Shown here: positions 14,892 through 22,092 of the stretch, one piece after another
How the letters are laid out: each line of letters opens with the position of its first letter
How positions within the stretch are numbered: the stretch's first letter is position 1
DNA from: G001797105 sp964528155
Lineage (GTDB): Bacteria > Chloroflexota > Anaerolineae > Anaerolineales > E44-bin32
NCBI GenBank assembly: GCA_964528155.1
Contig: CAZGRL010000040.1
Location: 1-29,078, forward strand
Direction: 5' to 3'
Length of the DNA stretch: 29,078 nt
Made by a program: the position numbers and the translations under genes
Notes under the pieces: model-generated
Databases searched by the model: none
Seen by the model: the letters and a program-made list of their open reading frames with translations, nothing else
What the model was told of the DNA's origin: nothing

Positions 14892-16025
14892 TCAGATCGA
14901 ACTGACCCGTCGGGGACGCCGGGAAAACAGGTCTGCGGCCGACCCAGTCCGCACCTGGCTGGCATCCTTGTACCACACGCCGGGGACCGTCGAACCGCAC
15001 TTCGGACAAATTCCGTCATCCAACAGGTGGTACCCCAGGATCACGTAACCCAGTCTCTCGATCAACAGCGTCCCACACGATGGACAGTAGGTATTCTCGT
15101 AGGGCCCCACCTGGCCAGGCAGATTGCCGGCGTAGACGAAGTGCAGCCCCGCCTCGATCCCGATCTCGGCCGCCCGGATCAGCGACGACGATGTTGTGTT
15201 ATCGGGGTCGGTCATCCGGTAATCCTGATGAAAGGCTGTCACGTGCCACGGGATATCGGGTGAGACGGAAGCAACGAAGCGCGCGGTGTCCATCAACTCT
15301 TCGGAACTGTCGTTGAAACCGGGGATCACAAGCGTGACGACTTCGACCCAGAAACCCATTTCGTGCGCCAGGCGGATTGTGTCCAGTACGTGGTCGAGGA
15401 CTCCACCAAGCTTGCGGTATTGGCGGTCCTGCATCGTCTTCAAGTCGATCTTGTAGCCACGGACGGCCGGCCGCAAGTACTCCAGGGTCTCCGGTGTGGC
15501 ATTTCCATTCGAGATGAAGACCGCCTCCATCCCTGCCGCCCTGGCTGACTTGAACACCTCCATCGCCCATTCCGAGGTGATCAGCGGCTCGTTGTACGAC
15601 GACCCCACGACGCGTGCGCCCATTATCTTCCCATGATGGGCAAGCTCCCCCGGAGTGACCTTTCGGACGTAGTTGCCGGAGATGTTCGATGCGGGATCTC
15701 TGAGCGCCTGAGAGGTGACCCAGTTCTGACAATACGAGCAGTGGAAATCGCAGCCCAGCATGCCGAAGGTCAGCGTGTCTGAGCCGGGATACAGATGGAA
15801 GAAAGGTTTCTTCTCCGTCGGATCGACCTGGAGCGCGGCCACATACCCCCAGGGAACACGCAGGATCCCGTCCTCGTTGAAGCGGACCTTGCAGATTCCA
15901 CGCCGGCCAGGCTTGATCAGGCACCTGTGACCACAGGCATAACAACGGAGAGAGCCATCCTCGAGCCGCTCGTACAGCTCCCCTTCCGTAGTCATAGAGT
16001 CGAGATGTTCTTCGAGACTAATCAT
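14892..16025 (-). CDS. amrS: AmmeMemoRadiSam-system radical SAM enzyme (PflA-like)
   Basis: A 377-residue radical SAM enzyme of the COG1180 group. C92, C96 and C99 (CDFHCSYC) bind the 4Fe-4S cluster that cleaves SAM. Extra cysteines frame the core: C28, C31, C35 and C45 at the N-terminus (CYACGHRC...GIC) and CPSC...CPKC near the C-terminus, probably a zinc site. This layout is typical of AmrS, which usually works with the Memo and AMMECR1 proteins on an unknown target. Neither partner is in this window. The ATG at 16025 has GGAGAGGA upstream, with a minus-strand TATAAT at 16046-16041. Sequence upstream in the frame is a repeat, not coding. Confidence 0.85.
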   Translation of the reverse strand: MISLEEHLDSMTTEGELYERLEDGSLRCYACGHRCLIKPGRRGICKVRFNEDGILRVPWGYVAALQVDPTEKKPFFHLYPGSDTLTFGMLGCDFHCSYCQNWVTSQALRDPASNISGNYVRKVTPGELAHHGKIMGARVVGSSYNEPLITSEWAMEVFKSARAAGMEAVFISNGNATPETLEYLRPAVRGYKIDLKTMQDRQYRKLGGVLDHVLDTIRLAHEMGFWVEVVTLVIPGFNDSSEELMDTARFVASVSPDIPWHVTAFHQDYRMTDPDNTTSSSLIRAAEIGIEAGLHFVYAGNLPGQVGPYENTYCPSCGTLLIERLGYVILGYHLLDDGICPKCGSTVPGVWYKDASQVRTGSAADLFSRRPRRVSSI

Positions 16026-16040
16026 CCCAATCCTCTCCGT

Positions 16041-16046
16041 ATTATA
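16041..16046 (-). promoter_or_regulatory. -10 box of amrS
   Basis: The minus-strand TATAAT (16046-16041) lies 15 nt before the ATG at 16025 and just before the GGAGAGGA ribosome site. The expected transcript would have a leader of only about 10 nt, so part of the site may be lost. No clear -35 was seen. Confidence 0.45.
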
Positions 16047-16085
16047 CTCCGTCGCCAGGAACCCTCCGGACCGGCGCTGATGGGC

Positions 16086-16146
16086 GGGTGTATCCGGCAA
16101 CATGTTGCACGCCGCAGAGAAGACCAGGCGGAATTGGGTTTCGTCG
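16086..16146 (+). repeat. interspersed repeat, copy 1
   Basis: GGGTGTATCCGGC, 6 nt, TTGCACGCCGC, then a segment with ACCAGGCGGAATTGGGTTTCG. It aligns without gaps to copy 2 at 27283-27343 at roughly 80% identity by eye. It lies just upstream of mobA and contributes the TTGGGT that sits at -35 of the mobA promoter. Confidence 0.75.
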
Positions 16147-16161
16147 AGCACACGGTAAAAT
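16134..16161 (+). promoter_or_regulatory. mobA promoter, -35 inside a repeat
   Basis: TTGGGT (16134-16139) and TAAAAT (16156-16161) are 16 nt apart. The -10 ends 6 nt before the mobA ATG, the same spacing as at the GIY-YIG gene. A leaderless transcript is likely. Confidence 0.5.
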
Positions 16162-16167
16162 TACCTC

Positions 16168-16755
16168 ATGCTGACGGTGGCCATCCAGGCGGGAGGGCAG
16201 TCTCGCCGCATGGGTCGTGACAAGGGCCTGGTCTTGCTCGACGGACAACCCTTGGTCAGACGCCTTCTGGATCGCGTGGCAGATCTCGGTGACGAAATCT
16301 TGATCACCACAAACCGTCCGGAAGACTATGCGTTCCTGGGGGTGAGATTGGCCCCGGACGAGTCGCCCGGCGCCGGAGCACTGAGTGGGCTGCGAACGGC
16401 TCTAAAGGCCGCTCACGGCGATAAGGTTCTCGTTTTGGCATGCGACATGCCTTTCGTCAGTCGCGCTCTGCTAATGTACCTCATCGGATTGGCCCCGCAG
16501 GCGGACGTCGTCATCCCACGACCAGCAGGCGAGTATGAGCCGATGCACGCTGTGTACGACAGGGGCTGTTTGACGGAGATCGAGGCTTCCCTCGAGGCGG
16601 GAGACATGCGCATGATCAGCTTCTTCTCTCGCGTCAGCGTTCTGCCCGTCGAGGATGATATCCTGGAGCGCCTGGATCCGGGCCGCCGAAGCTTCTTCAA
16701 CGTGAACACGCCAGCCGATCTGGCGCAAGCTGAGCGGCTTCTGAGCGAGGCGTAG
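16168..16755 (+). CDS. mobA: molybdenum cofactor guanylyltransferase
   Basis: It transfers GMP from GTP to molybdopterin to make the bis-MGD or MGD form of the cofactor, in the cytoplasm. The 195 residues include the nucleotide-binding QAGGQSRRMGRDKG (7-20), the metal aspartate D93 in ACDMPF, and NVNTPADLAQAE near the end, all characteristic of MobA. The length is normal. No other molybdenum cofactor genes are nearby. The ATG at 16168 has no ribosome site, but a -10 box ends 6 nt upstream. It is divergent from amrS. Two hairpins follow it before the aminotransferase gene. Confidence 0.92.
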   Translation: MLTVAIQAGGQSRRMGRDKGLVLLDGQPLVRRLLDRVADLGDEILITTNRPEDYAFLGVRLAPDESPGAGALSGLRTALKAAHGDKVLVLACDMPFVSRALLMYLIGLAPQADVVIPRPAGEYEPMHAVYDRGCLTEIEASLEAGDMRMISFFSRVSVLPVEDDILERLDPGRRSFFNVNTPADLAQAERLLSEA

Positions 16756-16796
16756 GCGAGGGCATCGCCTCGCAGAACGACCGCCTGTGGGCGGTC
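16756..16796. other. tandem hairpins after mobA
   Basis: GCGAGG/CCTCGC (16756-16773) and a perfect 7-bp stem GACCGCC/GGCGGTC (16779-16796) follow the mobA stop. No U tract is present, so they may be weak terminators, pause sites or mRNA-stabilising stems. Confidence 0.45.
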
Positions 16797-16845
16797 TCCC
16801 ACGAAGTAAACGCATGCTCGCAGCGTCCCGTGTCTAGGAGATTCA

Positions 16846-18099
16846 ATGACACTCGATCCCGGCTTGATCCGCGCCGAATTCCCGGCCCTGTCCGACGAGA
16901 AAGTCTTCTTTGACAACCCAGGCGGCACTCAGGTTCCGAGGCAGGTGGTCAACCGGATGGTCGACTACCTAGAGACGGCAAACGCCAATCACGGGGGGGC
17001 CTTCCCGACGAGCATGGCTTCGGACGCGATCCTGGATGAGGCCCACCGGGGGATGGCCGATTTCCTGAACGCCGAGGATCCGCGAGAGATCGTCTTTGGT
17101 CCCAATATGACCACCCTGACACTTAGCCTGAGTCGGGCGCTGGCCGGGGAGTTCAAGCCGGGCGACGAAATCGTCGTGACCCGGCTGGACCACGACGCGA
17201 ACATCTCGCCCTGGTTGCTTGTCGCCGAAGATCGCGGTTGCACCGTCCGCTGGCTCGACTTCGACGTAGAAGACTGCACACTCCAGGTCGACCGCCTGAA
17301 AGATATGCTGACCGATCGCACCAGACTGGTAGCCGTTGGCTACGCCTCCAACGCCGTCGGCACGATCAACCCTGTGGCCGAAATCATCCGCCTTGCCCAC
17401 GAATTCGGCGCCCTGTGCTATGTTGACGCCGTTCAGTATGCACCTCACCGGCCGATCGACGTGAAGTCGCTCGATGCCGATTTCCTGGTCGTCTCAGCGT
17501 ACAAGTTCTTTGGTCCGCATGTGGGAGCCCTGTTCGGCAAGTACGAACTGCTCGACCGGCTGCGGGCGTACAAAGTACGGCCGGCCCCAGACGACCCGCC
17601 GGGCAAGTTCGAGACGGGCACCCAGAACCACGAAGGGCTGGCCGGGACGCTCGGTGCGATCGAGTATCTGGCCAGGCTGGGAGAGGACTACGGCAAGGAG
17701 CACATGCCGGGCCTGGCGTCGGCGTACAGCGGCCGTCGACTTCATCTGAAGGCCGCCATGGCCAGCATTCAAGCGTATGAGATGAGCCTCAGCCGAGAAC
17801 TGATTCGCGTTCTGGAAGGGGCACCGGGTGTGAGGATCTGGGGCATCACGGATGATGAGGAGATCTCCTGGCGCGTTCCAACCGTGTCGTTCACTCACGA
17901 GCGACATTCGCCCAGGCGTATCGCCGAGCGTCTCGGTCAGGAGGGATTCTACGTCTGGGATGGAAACTACTACGCCCTTGCAGTGACCGAGCGCCTGGGT
18001 TTGGAAGGACGCGGGGGTATGGTTCGTGTCGGTGCTGCCCACTACAACACGATCGATGAAGCGCAACGGCTTGGGGAAGCCCTGAGAAAGATCCTCTAA
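16846..18099 (+). CDS. class V aminotransferase, cysteine desulfurase-like
   Basis: A 417-residue fold-type I PLP enzyme. K220 in SAYKFFG is the Schiff-base lysine and D194 in YVDAVQYAPH the pyridine-nitrogen aspartate. The opening FFDNPGGTQVP and the TSNA-like YASNAVGTINP are as in the SufS/CsdA and VC1184-type groups. The active-site cysteine of true desulfurases is missing: the loop reads VWDGNYYA and the C-terminal motif RVGAAHYNT. It may therefore be a lyase or transaminase, not a sulfur donor enzyme. The ATG has AGGAG 6 nt upstream. No iron-sulfur assembly operon is adjacent, though a NifU-like gene lies 2.3 kb on. Confidence 0.87.
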   Translation: MTLDPGLIRAEFPALSDEKVFFDNPGGTQVPRQVVNRMVDYLETANANHGGAFPTSMASDAILDEAHRGMADFLNAEDPREIVFGPNMTTLTLSLSRALAGEFKPGDEIVVTRLDHDANISPWLLVAEDRGCTVRWLDFDVEDCTLQVDRLKDMLTDRTRLVAVGYASNAVGTINPVAEIIRLAHEFGALCYVDAVQYAPHRPIDVKSLDADFLVVSAYKFFGPHVGALFGKYELLDRLRAYKVRPAPDDPPGKFETGTQNHEGLAGTLGAIEYLARLGEDYGKEHMPGLASAYSGRRLHLKAAMASIQAYEMSLSRELIRVLEGAPGVRIWGITDDEEISWRVPTVSFTHERHSPRRIAERLGQEGFYVWDGNYYALAVTERLGLEGRGGMVRVGAAHYNTIDEAQRLGEALRKIL

Positions 18100-18111
18100 A
18101 TGTTCACACCT

Positions 18112-18169
18112 CGACTCTCATTCCTCGACGAGAGTCGGCGCGCTTCTCGGGAGACGGTGAGGGTCTCCC
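18112..18169. other. tandem hairpins after the aminotransferase gene
   Basis: CGACTCTC/GAGAGTCG (18112-18137) and GGGAGAC/GTCTCCC (18149-18169) are perfect stems in the spacer before the membrane-protein locus. There is no U tract. The arrangement repeats that after mobA. Confidence 0.45.
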
Positions 18170-18213
18170 ATCAATCGAATGCACCGCTATCACCGGAGGA
18201 GGAGACGAACCCC

Positions 18214-18701
18214 ATGTACCCCTGGCTTGTGTATCTGCATATCCTGGCTCTCTTTGGTTTCTGTTGGCGCACGGCGCTTCCACGAGCGCCACATTCGCCT
18301 TGCGCCGTGAGCTCAACCTTGAGCGCATCCGAGGATTGCTCGAGCTCTCGGGCAACTCCTTCGGTGTGATGTACCTCTCATTGCTCGTGCTTCTGCTCAG
18401 CGGGATCGCCGCCGGCGTGATCGGACAATGGTGGAGCCAGATCTGGATATGGGCCTCGCTCATCCTGCTGATCGTGATGGTCGGCGCCATGGCCGGGCTT
18501 GGTTCCAGCATCTACGGCGCGGCCAGGAAGGCGGCCGGTCTGCAATACTTCGAGGGAGGGAACCAGCACCCACCCATCGAGCCCGCAGGTGAGGATGAGA
18601 TCCGCGCCATCCTGGCCAGGGGAAATCCGGTCCTGCTGACCGTGATCGGCTACGACGGGCTGGCGGTCATCGCCTGGTTGATGAGATTCAAATCGTTCTG
18701 A
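18214..18701 (+). pseudogene. membrane protein broken by a one-base frameshift
   Basis: The ATG at 18214 has a strong GGAGGAGGAG ribosome site and begins MYPWLVYLHILALFGF, after which the frame turns to nonsense. The next frame, from about 18261, continues sensibly as LLAHGASTSATFALRRELN and runs to 18701 with three more hydrophobic segments. One base is missing near 18259-18264; restoring it gives a protein of about 162 residues with four membrane segments. It resembles DUF2269-like small membrane proteins, but I am not sure of the family. It may be a sequencing or assembly error, or a real recent mutation. Two further small membrane genes follow. Confidence 0.7.
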
Positions 18702-18881
18702 ACCGCCGAAGAATCCATCTGCACAACTCGCGACCGGGACGGATTGAGATGGAAGTCATCCTGACGGGGGCCGGTCATTGTGGCGTAGCGCCGCCGAGGT
18801 TGATCGACGCCACTGGACAAGCGCGTTGTCGCTGTGTTGTAGGGCGCCGGGGCGACGGCTGTCGGCCTCTTCGGCGGCACG

Positions 18882-19157
18882 TTGTTAGGAGTCCTGCTCG
18901 GGGAGCTGGTCTTTCAGATTCTCCCCGGCCATCGTCTTGAAGATCCAGGTTCGATGAACATCGCCCTGGCCGCCATCCCGGCCATCGGGGGATTGTTGGC
19001 CGGAGGCGCCGGCTGGGGCCTCTCGATGGCTCGACTCTTCCATTCCGGCGAAACCCGGCGCATGGCCCTTACCGGCCTGCTCGGGTTCGCTCCCACGACT
19101 TTCATCCTCGGCTTCACCCTGCTCAACATCGAGTCGGCCGTCGCCCAGGCGCTCTAA
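18882..19157 (+). CDS. small membrane protein with doubtful N-terminus
   Basis: From the TTG at 18882 the protein is 91 residues: a first hydrophobic segment, a polar loop, then SMNIALAAIPAIGGLLAGGAG and a last segment GLLGFAPTTFILGFTLL. In the same frame, sense-like sequence reaches further back: GATAVGLFGGTLL begins at 18849, and before that LDKRVVAVL runs from a CTG at 18813. It is interrupted by a TAG at 18840-18842. The hydrophobic N-terminal segment is cut if translation starts at 18882. Either the gene carries a nonsense change, or the sequence has an error, or an unusual start is used. Function unknown. Confidence 0.5.
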   Translation: MLGVLLGELVFQILPGHRLEDPGSMNIALAAIPAIGGLLAGGAGWGLSMARLFHSGETRRMALTGLLGFAPTTFILGFTLLNIESAVAQAL

Positions 19158-19169
19158 CCCCGGCTTCCC

Positions 19170-19523
19170 GTGCACAGACTGTTCACGACCGTCTTCACCG
19201 TCTGTTCGTTTGTGATCGCCGGGATCAGCACCTGGGCCCTCATCCGGCGGCTTCGGGCGCCCGGCGGGGCCTGGCATCTGGCCTTGTCCGTCGGGCTGGC
19301 TTCGGCGGTGGCCTTCCTGGTGGTGGATTTGACGATGGAGGCCGCTGGCTGGGTCGTAGGGGCTCCCCGGGCAGCAGAACGAATGACCATGTTGACAGTG
19401 ATGTTCAGCGGATGCTTGGGGGCCGGGTTGGTCGGCGGAGGCCTGCTAGGAGGGATGCTCTCGCAGCTACGCCAACCGCAGCCGCCCGACCGGGCCGACG
19501 ATGTCACCGCCGGGCGACTCTGA
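19170..19523 (+). CDS. small multi-pass membrane protein
   Basis: A 117-residue hypothetical with three hydrophobic segments, about residues 3-24, 38-65 and 73-97, the last very rich in glycine (SGCLGAGLVGGGLLGGML). A proline- and aspartate-rich tail ends the protein. The GTG at 19170 lies 12 nt after the preceding gene with no distinct ribosome site, so coupling is likely. With the two genes before it this forms a cluster of small membrane proteins that may act together. No family recognised. Confidence 0.6.
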   Translation: MHRLFTTVFTVCSFVIAGISTWALIRRLRAPGGAWHLALSVGLASAVAFLVVDLTMEAAGWVVGAPRAAERMTMLTVMFSGCLGAGLVGGGLLGGMLSQLRQPQPPDRADDVTAGRL

Positions 19524-19832
19524 GCGGCCCCCCTCCTCTTTCGCAAAGCCGGGTTGCGACGATCTACGGGGATCACCTGCCCCGGGGGAGGTGACCTGGG
19601 CTTAAAGCACAGGCAGACATCCAGGTGAGGGGGGCACCCAGACGTCTGACTGTGCTCCCTAGTATACGGGAAACTCGGGTCCCGTCAAGGGCGCCGCCCA
19701 TCCTGTGACGCCCGGCACAATTCGGACTGCAGCTCTTAGGTGACGGAAGTCATCCAAATTGGGACGGAAGCCACTTCGACCGCCCGAGTTCCCCACCGTA
19801 GACTTAGGCCGACCCACTGCAGGAGACGCAGG
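19524..19832. other. gene-free stretch with two strong hairpins
   Basis: This 309-nt gap holds TCACCT/AGGTGA (19573-19594), with an inner CCCC/GGGG, followed by a 13-bp stem with one mismatch (19606-19618 with 19644-19656, 25-nt loop). No U tract follows. The rest has no evident frame. The AGGAG ribosome site of the next gene is at the right end. Confidence 0.6.
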
Positions 19833-20315
19833 TTGGTACACGCAGAAGTGATCTCATCCCTGCCTTTGTTTCGTGGAGGCCTTAAGGCCGACGAGGTCGA
19901 GCTTCTAGCGACCCGATTCAACGAAGAGACCGTCCCAGCCGGGGCCGTCGTCTTCCCTCAGGACGCTCGCGCCGACAAGCTCTACGTTGTACTGTCCGGA
20001 CACGTGGAGATCCGCTTCAAGCCATATGACGGCGAGGTCCTGACGGTGGCCGAGCTGACAGACGGAGGCGTACTTGGATGGTCGGCCGCACTCGGGCGAC
20101 GGACGTACACGTCATCCGCGGTCGCAATCGAAGATTGTCGGCTGCTGAGTATCCGCGGCCAGGTACTGCGCCGGCTGTGTGAGACGCACCCACAGACGGG
20201 CGTTGTGATCCTCGAGCACTTGGCCGAGGTGATCGCCGAGCGCCTGCGCAGCACCCATGAACACGTCGTCAAAATGCTGCACGAAGGGATGCACGCCGGA
20301 GTAGGATTGGAATAA
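19833..20315 (+). CDS. cyclic nucleotide-binding-fold protein without DNA-binding domain
   Basis: A 160-residue protein with the beta-roll of the CRP/CNMP domain: SLPLFRGGLKADEVELLATRFNEETVPAGAVVFPQDARADKLYVVLSGHVEI is the classical start, and the roll closes with SSAVAIEDCRLLSI. The usual phosphate-binding cassette (FGE-x-A-L...R-x-A) reads LGWSAALGRRTYTSSA, so the conserved Glu is absent and cyclic nucleotide binding is uncertain. A final helix (VVILEHLAEVIAERLRSTHEHVVKML) looks like the CRP dimer helix, and the protein stops before any helix-turn-helix. I start it at the TTG at 19833 with AGGAG 8 nt upstream. It precedes the NifU-like gene by 103 nt. Confidence 0.8.
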   Translation: MVHAEVISSLPLFRGGLKADEVELLATRFNEETVPAGAVVFPQDARADKLYVVLSGHVEIRFKPYDGEVLTVAELTDGGVLGWSAALGRRTYTSSAVAIEDCRLLSIRGQVLRRLCETHPQTGVVILEHLAEVIAERLRSTHEHVVKMLHEGMHAGVGLE

Positions 20316-20418
20316 GGGCGACCGATCGCGCCGCTAGCGGATGCGGCCCCGGGCTATCCAAAAGCCGTGGCGACGACGATTTCCATCGCTCCAGCCAGCC
20401 ACCGAAAAGGGAAGTCAT

Positions 20419-20688
20419 ATGGATCCGATCAATAGCGCCGGCCACAATCACGTTGCAGATGCCTCGCCGACTGAGCGGATGCGCGTATTGATCGAGACGC
20501 TCAGCGCGTACATTGAGCACTATCACGGCGGCTGGGTGAAACTGATCGAATTTGATGGGGCCGTGCTCAAGGTTCAACTGGGCGGGGCGTGCAAACAGTG
20601 CCCCTTGACGGAAACGACCCTTCACGGATGGGTTGAGGGGAGCGTCCGGCAGTTCTTCCCCGAGATCGAACGCGTGGAAGCCGTCTGA
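20419..20688 (+). CDS. NifU C-terminal domain-like iron-sulfur scaffold protein
   Basis: An 89-residue protein matching the NifU C-terminal (Nfu) domain: IETLSAYIEHYHGGWVKLIEFDGAVLKVQLGGACKQCPL, with C58-x2-C61 as the cluster-binding pair. It would bind a 4Fe-4S or 2Fe-2S cluster at a dimer interface and pass it on. Usual Nfu proteins read GGACGSCPSS and then TMTLKxGIE; here CKQCPLTETTLHGWVEG, a common variant. The ATG at 20419 has AAGGGAAG upstream. It follows the CNMP-fold gene, and the convergent MBL gene ends 45 nt away. No SUF or ISC operon is adjacent. Confidence 0.87.
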   Translation: MDPINSAGHNHVADASPTERMRVLIETLSAYIEHYHGGWVKLIEFDGAVLKVQLGGACKQCPLTETTLHGWVEGSVRQFFPEIERVEAV

Positions 20689-20733
20689 CGCAACCCTCGC
20701 CCGGTTTTGGTGCCGCCAGCCGACACGCCCTTC

Positions 20734-21396
20734 CTAGCCTGAAGTTTCCCCCCTTGGTCTTCCTTCATCCTCGAGGATGACGACCGGCACGCTGGACAAC
20801 CGGCGGAAGCGCTCCGCATCCTCCGACGTCCCGGCGACGCCCGCGCCATAATGCATCGGGACGGCCACTCTGGGCTGAATTGTTTCCACGGCCTGAGCCG
20901 CCTCCTCGGCCGTCATGGTGTAGGTTCCGCTCACCGGAAGCAGCGCCACGTCGCACTGAAGGCCTTGCATCTCTGGAATGTGATCCGTGTCCCCGGCAAA
21001 GTACAGGCACTCATCTCCCAGCGTGATCCGGAACCCAATATGGCCCTCGGCCTTCGGATGGAAGCGCTTGTCGATGTTATAGGCTGGGACGGCGGCGATT
21101 TCGACGTCGCCGGCCGTCGTCGTCTCGCCCGCCCGGAGCACGCTCACAGGCTGAGTGATCTTGGCGGCGGCGCCCGGGTTGGCCACCACTCGAGTGGAGG
21201 CTTTGCGTATCCTGGCGACATCCTCATCCGAGCAATGGTCAAAGTGATCATGGCTGACCAGGATGAGATCGGCGGGCGGGCAGTTGTCGGGAAGCTGCCA
21301 CGGATCGATGTAAATCACCATCGGCCCATCGATGCGAAAGCTGTCATGACCCAGCCAGTGCAGGTCTGCAAGTAGTTTGGGTTCCTTGGCATTCAT
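20734..21396 (-). CDS. MBL-fold metal-dependent hydrolase (UPF0173-like)
   Basis: A 220-residue metallo-beta-lactamase-fold hydrolase. The HxHxDH motif is H49-D50-H51-F52-D53-H54 (SHDHFDHC). Later ligands are in YFAGDTDH and PMHYGA. The order and length match the UPF0173/YtkL group, whose natural substrates are unknown. The start is the ATG at 21396 with GGAGGGG 5 nt upstream; 17 extra codons upstream are not used. It lies 80 nt downstream of the DNPH1-like gene on the same strand, so they may share a transcript. An active zinc enzyme is expected. Confidence 0.9.
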   Translation of the reverse strand: MNAKEPKLLADLHWLGHDSFRIDGPMVIYIDPWQLPDNCPPADLILVSHDHFDHCSDEDVARIRKASTRVVANPGAAAKITQPVSVLRAGETTTAGDVEIAAVPAYNIDKRFHPKAEGHIGFRITLGDECLYFAGDTDHIPEMQGLQCDVALLPVSGTYTMTAEEAAQAVETIQPRVAVPMHYGAGVAGTSEDAERFRRLSSVPVVILEDEGRPRGETSG

Positions 21397-21476
21397 TCTC
21401 GCCCCTCCAGCGATGATCCTTCCAGACGCGCCCGGCGTGATCCACACCGATCGCCGACGGCGACGACGAGAACCGC

Positions 21477-21902
21477 TTACCGGTCGTCCAGCGCCTGCAG
21501 GAAAGTATCGATCACCTCGATGGCATGATCCTCGTCACGATAAGCACGAATCTCCAACCCGCGCGTATCATTCCCGGTCAACATCTTCGACACGGGCCTA
21601 CCCTCCCGATAACAACATAGCACCGGTTTACCCCGGCCCAGCGCATAGGCGATCTCATACCCGACACCGTGCGACGGCGTGCTGACCTCGGCGATCATCG
21701 CCTGACAACCTTCGATCCAGTTAATATCGCGCCGATAGACATCGGCCGGGATGACGACTCGCTCGAGGTCCATCACCTCCGGTCGAGCCAGGTGGGCCGT
21801 CGGGACCTCGTGCCCCCGCTCAAGCAGGTGATTTACGATGTGACCGTAGATCCGTTCGTCTTCCCTCCCGCCGGTGAGTGAGCACGAGAAATACAGATTC
21901 AC
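21477..21902 (-). CDS. 2'-deoxynucleoside 5'-phosphate N-hydrolase (DNPH1/Rcl-like)
   Basis: A 141-residue member of the nucleoside 2-deoxyribosyltransferase superfamily. It most resembles DNPH1 (Rcl), which cuts the N-glycosidic bond of deoxynucleoside monophosphates and thereby cleans damaged or modified nucleotides. YFSCSLTGGRED (4-15) is the phosphate-side motif; D59 in RRDINWIE and E83 in HGVGYEIA match the conserved Asp and the catalytic Glu of Rcl. The residue count is typical. GGAGGTGA lies 10 nt before the ATG. It is divergent from the GAF gene. A plain deoxyribosyltransferase remains possible, but the GGRED and GVGYE details favour the hydrolase. Confidence 0.85.
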   Translation of the reverse strand: MNLYFSCSLTGGREDERIYGHIVNHLLERGHEVPTAHLARPEVMDLERVVIPADVYRRDINWIEGCQAMIAEVSTPSHGVGYEIAYALGRGKPVLCCYREGRPVSKMLTGNDTRGLEIRAYRDEDHAIEVIDTFLQALDDR

Positions 21903-22043
21903 GAGAAGTCACCTCCTACATCTCAGTGTCTGCGCGAGGATCCCTGACACAAGACGCCGCTTCCTCCTGGCGATGATACCATGCGCAACTGGCGACTGCA
22001 GTGACGATAGGGTCTGCCTCATGGCCGGATGCGCGTCTCTTGG

Positions 22044-22071
22044 TTGCGCCGGCCTCCGAATGTGCTATGAT
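22044..22071 (+). promoter_or_regulatory. promoter of the GAF gene
   Basis: TTGCGC (22044-22049), 16 nt, then TATGAT (22066-22071) with a TGC extension before it. It lies 21 nt upstream of the ATG at 22093. Confidence 0.6.
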
Positions 22072-22092
22072 GCCGGGGAGGGGAAGACCCAA

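Noticed and set aside
18264..18701. A separate gene starting at TTG 18264
   Set aside because: It has no ribosome site and its N-terminus is the continuation of the 18214 frame; a single frameshifted gene explains both.
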